In this document: positions 55,800-64,000 of the stretch, piece after piece
Position numbering within the stretch: the first letter of the stretch is position 1
Layout of the letters: every line of letters starts with the position of its first letter
NCBI RefSeq assembly: GCF_000471905.2
Contig: NW_006499763.1
Location: 155,084-219,083, forward strand
Length of the DNA: 64,000 bases
DNA from: Amborella trichopoda
Taxonomy: Eukaryota; Streptophyta; Magnoliopsida; Amborellales; Amborellaceae
Direction: 5' to 3'
Position numbers and translations under genes: made by a program
The notes under the pieces: model-generated
Seen by the model: the letters and a program-made list of their open reading frames with translations, nothing else
What the model was told of the DNA's origin: nothing
Databases searched by the model: none

Positions 55800-57180
55800 C
55801 CCTAGGCTGATGCGGGTCCACTCTGGCTCGTGCTGGGCTCTGTCATGTTGGTTGCGCCTTGGCTCGTTAATTGTCCTTTGGGAGTCTTGAAGCTTGCAAG
55901 AGTTGGCTTGGCCCTTAGAGTGGGTGGGGTGTGATCTCTCTATCTCTTGAGGTGAGTGTGATCCCTTTCTCTCTGTCCCTCTTAATCCTCTTAAATTGTG
56001 TGATATCTCTCTCGCTTTCCACCACCCGCCGCCTCTACCACTTAGGGGTGGTCACGGGTCGGGTACGGCTGGATTGGGTCTGGGACCCGGACTTGGACAT
56101 GGACCTGAATAGTATTCGGGTTCAAAATTTGTACCCGTACTTGGACTTGTCAAGTCCCGGGTCTGGTCGGATCCATTGCGGATCCACCTATGACTATGAG
56201 TTTTTTTATTTTATTTTTATTTTTTTTATTTTATCATCATATACCCTATGACTATAAGCTTCTTTTATTGGCCAATAATGTTGTAAAAAGTCTACTGTTG
56301 TGACAATATGAACACCCAGCATAGGCCTAAAGGTGCATGATTTTCATCATATACCCTATGACTATGGGTACGAGTCAGGTCCGGTTGGATAGTATTTGGC
56401 CCAAAATTTGGACGGGTCCAGTTAGATAGTATTCGGCGCAAATTTGAACTGGTCCAGTTGGATGGTATTCGGCCCAAAATTTGGACCCATCCCGGGACCT
56501 GAGGTTGAGTATACCCATCGGGACCACTGCAACCCCTACTACCACCCCACCCAAGGGTACCCTTTGGGATTCTCTCACTTGTTGGGCACCATCTTTTTCA
56601 AATTGTACTACCTTGGGTGGTGATTTTGGACTTTGGGTGGTCTTGCTTTTCTCTCACGCACTGCACTTGGATTCTCTCTTTGGATGGCAATGTCCTTTTT
56701 GAAGCCTTACCGCCTTGTGCCCTAGCTTGCTTTTGTACTTTGGAAATTAGGTGGTCCCTCCCTCTCTGTCACTTTCCCAGAAAGAGGCCATCTTTCTGGG
56801 GTGTACTTTTAATGGTAGTAGGGGCTTGTGATTTTTTGCTGGGCACCAATGTGGTCAACTACTAAGTACATTATTTGTAGCTATTGGCATTGGCATTACT
56901 GTTGCTAGGTTTGTCCACTCTTGTCACCCACTTCGGTCCAACTAGCAACACCCGTGTGGGTATTTTGAAGTCTTTATAATTGGGTCAAAGTCATGGGCCT
57001 CACTCCCAACTATCCTTGGAACGCCTGACGGGTGGGTACCGGGTCGGGTTGACTCAAGTTGGGTTTGTGTTTGGGTCCTACATCTGGACCCTATGGGTGG
57101 GTCCGCGTCTAATTCATAGGATCTAGAATACTTTAGATGCACTATTTATTTTATTACGTTATGTAATTTATTATAATGTC
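55800..57180. other. Unassigned intergenic DNA with GGGTC-rich tracts
   Basis: 56045-56190 and 56365-56510 are rich in GGGTC, GGACC and TAGTATTCGG words. 57025-57120 has GGGTCGGGTTGACTC. Similar words occur at 37925-38070 and 57755-58060. No gene was recognised. Confidence 0.5.
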
Positions 57181-57182
57181 AT

Positions 57183-57563
57183 GGGTGCTGTTTGTTTAAG
57201 GCTGAGGTTCTAAACAATCAAAGTAAAGTGCATTTTCAAAGAGCGAGAAATGTGGTTTCAATACTTAAAATTTTTGTGATAGCTTTAAATATATTTTAAG
57301 TTTTAATTATAAAATTTAAAGCTTAGTAGATGAAAAAATCTATGAAAACTTGAAAATCTTGAAAATTGACGGTTCAAAAATGCGTTAGAAGATGTGCTAT
57401 TTCTAAAACTTAAAATTCATTTTTTTTCTCATGTCCATGCATCTTGATGTTGAGATAATCAATTTGAGGATATTTAGGCATCAAAACCACGTCTTCTAAT
57501 AAAATATTTGAGGAGGGTTCTAATTTGATTGTTTAGAGCTAAGCCTCTATGTAAACTTTTTCC
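57183..57563. mobile_element. MULE-type MITE copy L (381 bp)
   Basis: The ends GGGTGCTGTTTGTTTAAGGC and GCCTCTATGTAAACTTTTTC plus C are inverted repeats. The core CATGCATCTTGATGTTGAGA is identical in this stretch to copy C. The flanks TAATGTCAT and TAATTTTAT share 7 of 9 bases. Confidence 0.75.
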
Positions 57564-57754
57564 TAATTTTATTATAATATATTATTATTATATGATATCT
57601 TATAGCGTGAAGCTTAAAGGGATTCTTGCGGAGAAGGTTTCTCTCTTCCTTCTTTTTTTTTTTTTCTTTTTTTTTTCTGTTGAGAATTATTTTTTTGTTG
57701 TTGAGAGTCAGATGCATAAATGAGAGAGAGAGGGGTAAAACAAGGCAATGCTTG

Positions 57755-58790
57755 ACCCGACTGCGTTTAGGTTGGGTTTGGGTCCACTTGATCTTGACCT
57801 GATGGGGTCTAGGTCCGGATCCAACATGGATCTTATCAGACTGAGGGTTCGGGTCGAGGCCAATCCATCTTGAATATATTAAGTATAAATTACATATAAA
57901 TAGCACTCATTCTGTAATATAAAATATAAAAGAATTTTAGACTAGAACCTGACCGGAGCTAGTGGGTGGGATCCGGGTCTGACTTGGACCTAGTCTGGTT
58001 GGGTCAACTTGGACATGACCCAACCCGACCCATTCGCCCTTTTACACCGGTCCGAATTACAAAGACTGGCAAAAGAGCACGTATGATGCGCTTCCATGTG
58101 TATTGAGCACCTTTTTGGGTAAGCAGTTACACGAACAAAAACTCAGCAGAGAAGGTATTCTTCAAACAAAATGTACCAATTTCTCAAACAAAATTCAATA
58201 ACATAAAACTCAGCAGAGAACATACTAAAAGAAGAAAAGTAAATAGCAAGGAAGCCCCCAAAAATCTTCAAATAAGCAATACAAATTGTCTAACTCTCAG
58301 TCCCCAAAATTATAACAACGTATTCTCTGATTTTCCCTCTCACACTTGTGTTCCACTTAACGATAACATTTCAAGTCATTGTCCCCTGAAAACTGTAACT
58401 TTTGACCATCGAAGTTGAATACTGAATTGTTTTTCGTTCTCTCTTGACTTGAGTCTCATTGCTTGTATCAAAAAGATTTCCTCCAACATTAAAGGAGTTT
58501 TAGCTAGCCAATCCCAGTTGCGATAAGGTTCGGATGATGATAATGATGATCAAGGAAGTTTTAGTGCAACCAAATTGGTGGTGTGGTGATAATACTTCCA
58601 ACTCTCCTCGAGGGAAGTGTTTAAGCTCTCAGATAATCACTTTCATTTTCCTCCATTATTTTCTTTCTTTCTTTCGTCTTTTGCTGGATTTTCTCTCAAT
58701 TTATCTTGAAAGAAGTGAGAAATAACATCTTTCTTGATCCAAATATCAAAATTTTGGGGGTCCATTCGAACCTTATTTGATAGGCTCTTG
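57755..58790. other. Unassigned intergenic DNA
   Basis: 57755-58060 is another GGGTC/GACCC-rich tract. 58060-58790 shows no gene or known repeat. Confidence 0.4.
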
Positions 58791-60844
58791 TGTTGGGTGA
58801 ATGTGGCCATTAATGGCTTTATGAGTGCTTGTAAAAAAATGAAATGATATAGTGGAATATGAATTCAGTGGAAGTGTGGTCTTTCGTGGATCATACTAAG
58901 CAAGTGATGTTTGTTAATACCGAACTGTGCTTGACGGTTTAAGCTAGTCGGTTGGGAAAAATCTATGTTAACTTGGCATATAAAATTAATCGATAAGGGT
59001 TTTATTGGGTCATCCCTTGATCAGGTCGAAGTATGCCCGGATGAGTAAGCCGAGGGACTGTGTGACCCTTATTTGTGATGGTGGTTTTCATAGATCGGGG
59101 CCAAAGCCTCATCCATGTACTATCACACGACATGCATAATGATAGATCGTTTCGAAAAAACGAATCACTTTCAAGATGAAGGTTATGCCTATGCGGGAGA
59201 TATCCCTATGTGCCATAGAAGCTATGGTCGCATTAGGTCTAGGTGACCTTGCAACGTTTCTAGGGGAGAACTTGAAATCTACAGACTGAGATTGCGACCC
59301 CTTGGTTGGTCGGCCAGACTTTGGTGACCCACTAATGAGTTCTTGTACGGACTATGGGTCATGGGAAATACTAAGTCAGTTTGATAAAGCAAATGTAGTC
59401 CGTAGTCCGTAGTTGAAGGTGGAGTGCCCTAGTGCTTTATTGATTCCTATATCATATGGATCATTTTATCATCTTATGAATTTAATTAGCTTTATTTTAT
59501 GATATATGATTTTTTAGAATTATTATTTGAATTTTTCTAGATCATTGGATTTTTTATTTGTCAAATTTGGATTTATAAAATCAAATATATTGATTTTATA
59601 TTGATTTGAATATTCAAATAAGTTCTAAAATTATTTTATTGAGTTTTAAAATATTTAAAATTACATAAGGGCCCATTGTGCACATGGGCCCACCATGGCC
59701 TAGATGGTGGGGCCCATGAGATCCTTTCATGAGTGGCACGCCCCACTCATTTAGAAGCTTTCTATTTTTTTTTGTGATAAGTGACTTTGGCTTGTAGGCC
59801 AAGTTGCTATGTATTTTGGAAACGTATTGGCTTGAGGGAGCTTTGAATGAATTTTTGGAAAGCATGTGAAGGTTTGTGCATAATTGTGGTATGCATAATA
59901 TTATATTTGAAATTATTTTATTTAATTTCTATTGATGGAAAAATAGTTTAGGAAATGAGGATAAATGTTGTAGCATCTTTTATAATGTTGATGACCCATC
60001 TATGAAATGGATGACTCAAATCTCTCACCCACAAGTCACCCAAGATCAATGGTTCATATTCAATCTCACAAGAAAAGGCAAGCTAAGGAAAACTCAAAGA
60101 AACTCCAATCTTGTTCAAAGCCTGGATTATCTCTACCCAAAATCTCTACACCTTATCTTTTATACCTCATTTCTATCTTTCTTTCTCATATCCCACAAAG
60201 GGACACGCCCCACTTAGAATTTCTCTCTTAAGAAAAATTTCTCTCTTTCATGAAAGCCCAAAAAGGGGCACGTCCCACTCTCTTATCTTTGAGATCTCTC
60301 TTCCACATTGTGAAAGAACTTAATGGTTTAGGCTATGAAGTTCTTTCTCCCATCTTTCAACTATGAATTTATGGCTAAGGCTTTTAGGGTGTAACAAAAA
60401 GATAATTCACCTCTCTCAAATTAAGTTGCTAAAGGGATTCATCTAAGGGTTTTAGATTTGTGATAAAGGAGATCATAGTTCCATTAGAGGGCTTGACCTA
60501 AACTTGCTTTTCCGGTTGAGATTGAAGGTTGATCCCGTACCATCGGATAGTGGTGACTCAATATGGGGTGTAATAAGCCCGGTTGAGGTAATATCCGGCA
60601 CTTTTTTTTTTTCTTGTCATATTTAATTATATTGTCTTTATATTCCCAAGCATAAGAATTGTGGATATTTTCTTTGTTTAAAGAAAATTAGTTTAATGAC
60701 ATCAAGGTTTTTAAGATCTTGGATTTGTTAGTTTTATTTTCTTTGAAGCAAAAGTTAATGTAATAAAACTACTAGTAAATGATCTTTGCCCAAAGAAAAG
60801 AAAAAGAAAAAAAAATGGGTGAAAAGAAGAAAAAATCCCCAACA
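58791..60844 (+). mobile_element. LTR-like unit, copy 2 (probable solo LTR), 2054 bp
   Basis: Starts TGTTGGGTGAATGTGGCC and ends CCCCAACA. Colinear with the reverse complement of 34829-37758. It has no pol or gag inside, and no primer site or polypurine tract directly outside. The 5-bp flanks (TCTTG and AGATC) do not match, so solo-LTR status is inferred from ends and homology only. Confidence 0.6.
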
Positions 60845-60938
60845 AGATCGCATTAGTCTTTCTTTCATCTTGGACATATTAAATGTTCTCCAGCTTAAGA
60901 TACAAGTTCTTCCTTGATTCATCGTCTAAGTACGCTCC

Positions 60939-61157
60939 CTACTGCTTAGTTCTATTGAGGGTTTGATGATTTTTTGTACTTGATAGCTCAGTCATCCATT
61001 GAAGTTGCTCATTAGGCATTTTCAATCGGACAATACTTCGAGGGTAGTCTACGATATTTATTCCTTCGAGGGATTGAATGGTGGTTTGCTCCAACTCTTC
61101 AATGGTCACAGGAATGTTCCCACTATCATCCTCATCCTCTAGTGAAGGAAACTCCTA
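60939..61157 (-). other. Unidentified open stretch, coding-like
   Basis: A minus-strand frame open for 72 codons up to a TAG at 60939-60941. It includes PSLEDEDDSGNIPVTIEELE and VRLKMPNEQLQWMTELSS. The acidic start and helical middle look protein-like, but no family was recognised. Flanking frames (61160-61440) also look like decayed coding sequence. It may be the edge of an unnamed element. Confidence 0.25.
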
Positions 61158-61460
61158 AGCATGTTTTGCCTAAAAGTTCAGGTGTTTCATATAACCTTTA
61201 CCTGCTTAGAAATGAGCTTATGGATTAGGGGCTTAGTCGCTCTAAAGTAGCATTCTAAGGCTAGCTGACCATTTCTATCATCAGAGCCTTAAACTAAATA
61301 TGCAAGTTGTTCCATTTGGCGATTTGTTGCCCCAACCCTTCAATCCGACAGTGAGAATGTTTCCCATACCTCCTTCTCCGATCCCATCTTCTGAGATTTT
61401 TCGAAATCCCCTTACTGTAGGCCACATACTTCGTTAAATAACACTACCTAATATTGAAAA

Positions 61461-62164
61461 TCATTGGGTTGGTGATAGCCAAATCACCATGGCCATAATT
61501 TTTTTTAAAAGATAAAATGTATTATTGTAAAAAGAATATAGATTTTTTTGAAAAGCAAGAAATTGATATTTATACAATAGTTCAAAAAAAAACATAATAC
61601 CCATCGTTTTACGGGTCACCCCTTTGGGGGTTATGGGATTGGACTTTCAATATGGAGATGGACGTCAAAGCGAGAGAGAAAGACATGACGTCTAAGAGAG
61701 AGGTGGTATTCTTAGAGTTTTGGGTTAGTAACACTTCTATTTATAGAGAGTGAAAATCTCTCGGTTGCTCTCGAAGTTATCTTTTCGATAGCAGTATTGC
61801 TGTGTAAAATAAGATATTGATCGACGGTGTTGCTCGGTTGGGAGCACGGGTTTTAAAAGGAAGATCAGTGATAGTTTTTTACTGATGTTTAGAGATATGT
61901 ATTATCTTTTATAACCCAAAACTGTTATCTTCATTAAGATAGTTGATTTCTATTTGCCAAGGCCTTGGATGTAGCCCTATGGGGTGAACCACGTAAATCG
62001 TGTGTTGTTATGATATGATTTTTATGTTTGCTTTATTCATTGCACTCGATTTATAGTTGTATTTGTCTATTTCATATTTAACCATATTTCATCTTTAACC
62101 AATCATGTATACAATCTTGGGTGGGATTTGGTTCCGCAAGCGAGGGGTTCTCACGACCCTTACA
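61461..62164 (+). repeat. 5' LTR of TRIM-like element 2
   Basis: Colinear with 62381-63057; ends CCTTACA just before the primer site. Confidence 0.8.
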
Positions 62165-62380
62165 ATTGGAATCAGAGCACAAGGTGTGTACGGGGCTAAG
62201 GCTTGCTACAAGAAAATGATGAATGGTGGAGTTTGATGGATACATAGTTTGAGGTGGAGAAATATGGAGGCAAAGTATTTGTGAAAATTTCACAAGGGAG
62301 GCAAGTGAGAAGAAATAAAAAAATCTATTCAATGAAGGTTGCCAAAGCAATTATGGTGATTTTGCTATCAAGGCGGAGAT

Positions 62381-63057
62381 TGTTGGGTTTGGTGATGCCG
62401 AATCACCAAACCCATAATTTATTCTAAAAGATTAAGGGTATTATTGTAAAGAAAATGACTTTATTGAGAAGCAAGAAAATGATATATGTATAAGAGTTCA
62501 AATAAGATACAATACCCATTTTTTTGAGGGTCATCCCTTTGAAAGTTATGGGAATGGATCTCCAAGAGAGAGATAGAGACATGACCTCTGAGAGAGAGGC
62601 AGTATTCTCAGAGATTTGGGTTAGTAAGGCTTCCACTAATAGGAAGAGAAACTCTCTCGATTGCTCTCGAGGTTATCTTTTCGGTAACCGTATTACGGTG
62701 GAAAAGAAAGCATTGATTGACTATGTTGCTTGGTCAGAAGAGCGAGTTTAAAAAGGAAGATCGGTAATAGCTTTTTACTAATGTTTAGAGATAGATATTA
62801 TCTCTTATAACCCAAAACTGTGATCTTCATTGAGAAAGTGAATTTCTATTGTCGACGCCGTAGATAGCCCTATGGGGCGATTCACGTAAATCGTGTGTTG
62901 TTGTGGTATGATTTTTATGTTTGTTTTATTTCTTACACTCAAATTATAGTTGTATTTATCTATTTCGCATTTAGCTAATTATGTATACGATCTTGAGTGG
63001 GATCCCGATATTTGGGACTCCTGATTTCACAAGTGAGGGGTTCTCAAGATACCTGCA
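62381..63057 (+). repeat. 3' LTR of TRIM-like element 2
   Basis: Starts TGTTGGGTTTGGTGAT right after the polypurine tract and ends TACCTGCA. Confidence 0.8.
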
Positions 63058-63239
63058 AAAAGGAGAAACGTTTTTGCAGTAGGTACTCTCGATGGCTTCG
63101 ACAATTTAAACCTCATAATACTCATCCTCGTGTACTGCATCTAGTTGGGTGGCATGTGGATTTTGAAGGTCCTTTGAATTTAATATTAAATTTTGATGTA
63201 TGGATATTTTATATTGAAAATTGAATGGACAACTGTAAT

Positions 63240-63453
63240 TTGTAGATAATGCTTATCTTTAATACATGCAAGTCACAATTACTTATAACCATCCAATGTG
63301 AAATTTGATAGCTTAGATGTATTATAAAGTTCGAAAAAATCTTTTTTGAACATTGAGCTTGGTCAATAAAATAAATATAGCCACCCAATTTCATATCCAA
63401 TGGTCAAGATTAACTGTGACCGCTTTGTACCAAAGATAAATAATCTCGTTATA
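63240..63453. mobile_element. Family 2 MITE, near full length
   Basis: Right end AACTGTGACCGCTTTGTACC followed by AAAGATAAATAATCTCGTTA. The left end GATAATGCTTATCTTTAATA followed by CATGCAAGTCACAATTA is its decayed inverted repeat. The middle TTTTGAACATTGAGCTTGGT and TTTCATATCCAATGGTCAAG match the 10212-10429 copy. Confidence 0.6.
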
Positions 63454-63689
63454 TATTTTCTCAATATTTAAACACCTCTTTCCATCTTCAAAGGTAACAA
63501 ATTTACTTACCAAATCCCTTGCTCCAAAATAACCACTCAATTTACACGTTTTTTTTATTTTTTAAGAGTGTCATTAGATTTCTAAAGCATGCTTTGGCAT
63601 AATGACCCACTTCGGACAGTTATGGACTTGGAACTTCCAAATTCATTTCACATGCAGGGCCTATGAATCCCAAATAAAAGAAGTGACTG

Positions 63690-63770
63690 CTAATAATAAT
63701 AATAATAACAATAATAACAATAATAACAGTAAAAGTAATAGTAATAGTAGTAGTAGTAGTAGTAGTAGTA

Positions 63771-63849
<79 letters not shown>

Positions 63850-64000
63850 GTAATATAATAGTAATAGTAATAGTAATAGTAATAGTAATAGTAATAGTAA
63901 TAGTAATAGTAATAGTAATAGTAATAGTAATAGTAATAGCATAGTAATAGTAATAGTAATATTAGTAATAGTAATAGTAATAGTAATAGTAATAGTAATA
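63690..64000. repeat. Compound (TAA)n / (TAG)n / (TAATAG)n microsatellite, runs off the window
   Basis: TAATAA with a few TAACAA units, then TAG repeats (about 63745-63771), a pure TAA tract (about 63770-63849), then the hexanucleotide TAATAG to the end. Long poly-N, poly-S and poly-L open frames here are artefacts of the repeat. Confidence 0.98.

Larger units (their letters stand above)
61461..63057 (+). mobile_element. TRIM-like LTR element 2 (1.6 kb)
   Basis: LTRs 61461-62164 and 62381-63057 share AAGCAAGAAA, TCATYTTTCGRTAAC-like, ATGGGGYGAWYCACGTAAAT and CGTGTGTTGTT blocks. The primer site TGGAATCAGAGC at 62167-62178 differs from the tRNA-Met site by one base. AAGGCGGAGA just before the second LTR is a polypurine tract. 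The 216-bp interior matches the 214-bp interior of element 1 (reverse complement of 19555-19768), including GTGGAGAAATATGGAGGCAA. A-rich flanks give no clear target duplication. Confidence 0.82.

Noticed and set aside
60002..60323. Three overlapping frames of about 70 codons
   Set aside because: They lie in the LTR-like unit, overlap in different frames and show no motif.
58786..60849. 5-bp target duplication around LTR-like copy 2
   Set aside because: The flanks TCTTG and AGATC do not match, so no duplication is claimed.
63602..63942. Poly-Asn/Ser and poly-Leu open frames
   Set aside because: Translation of a trinucleotide microsatellite, open on both strands for that reason alone.
1..64000. 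CRISPR arrays, bacterial operons, ribosomal RNA genes
   Set aside because: None seen. The tandem arrays have no unique spacers, and intron and retrotransposon content is eukaryotic.

Overview
The window is nuclear DNA from a flowering plant with a repeat-rich, probably large genome. It is AT-rich and intron-bearing and holds several nested LTR retrotransposons, many MITEs and only one intact gene. That gene, an Aux/IAA repressor of the IAA8/IAA9 type with five coding exons, fits an angiosperm. I would lean towards an early-diverging or woody lineage, but only weakly. Two runs of N (24067-24153 and 35735-36653) are assembly gaps.

Layout. 1-6258: a minus-strand, gag-only Ty3-type element with a 3.57 kb LTR, cut by the window start; both its LTR and its internal region carry satellite-like tandem arrays. 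6259-12480: mostly unassigned AT-rich DNA, holding a broken trichome-birefringence-like (TBL) gene on the minus strand (8362-8658) and one small MITE. 12690-16533: a plus-strand Tat-type Ty3 pol relic whose integrase is interrupted by a MITE. 18848-32333: a nested stack in which a TRIM-like element (5-bp target duplication TCATT) was split by an 11.8 kb Tat-type element (20419-32267). 33056-34828: a plus-strand Ty1/copia gag-protease relic. 34829-37758: a TG...CA LTR-like unit containing the large gap; a second copy in opposite orientation lies at 58791-60844. 38309-50762: a dense field of MITEs, small tandem duplications, a copia gag fragment and a GC-rich promoter-like island (43700-44440). 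About 51100-55560: the Aux/IAA gene. 55700-58790: GGGTC-rich tracts and another MITE. 61461-63057: a second TRIM-like element of the same family. 63690-64000: trinucleotide and hexanucleotide microsatellite.

The only gene expected to make a functional host product is the Aux/IAA gene. Its protein has the EAR repressor motif, the GWPPIR degron and a complete PB1 domain, so it should work as an auxin-degraded repressor of ARF transcription factors. Everything else is transposon biology or gene debris. The most informative patterns are 12 copies of one MULE-type MITE family, several with 9-bp target duplications, and satellite arrays lying inside retrotransposon LTRs and 3' untranslated regions.
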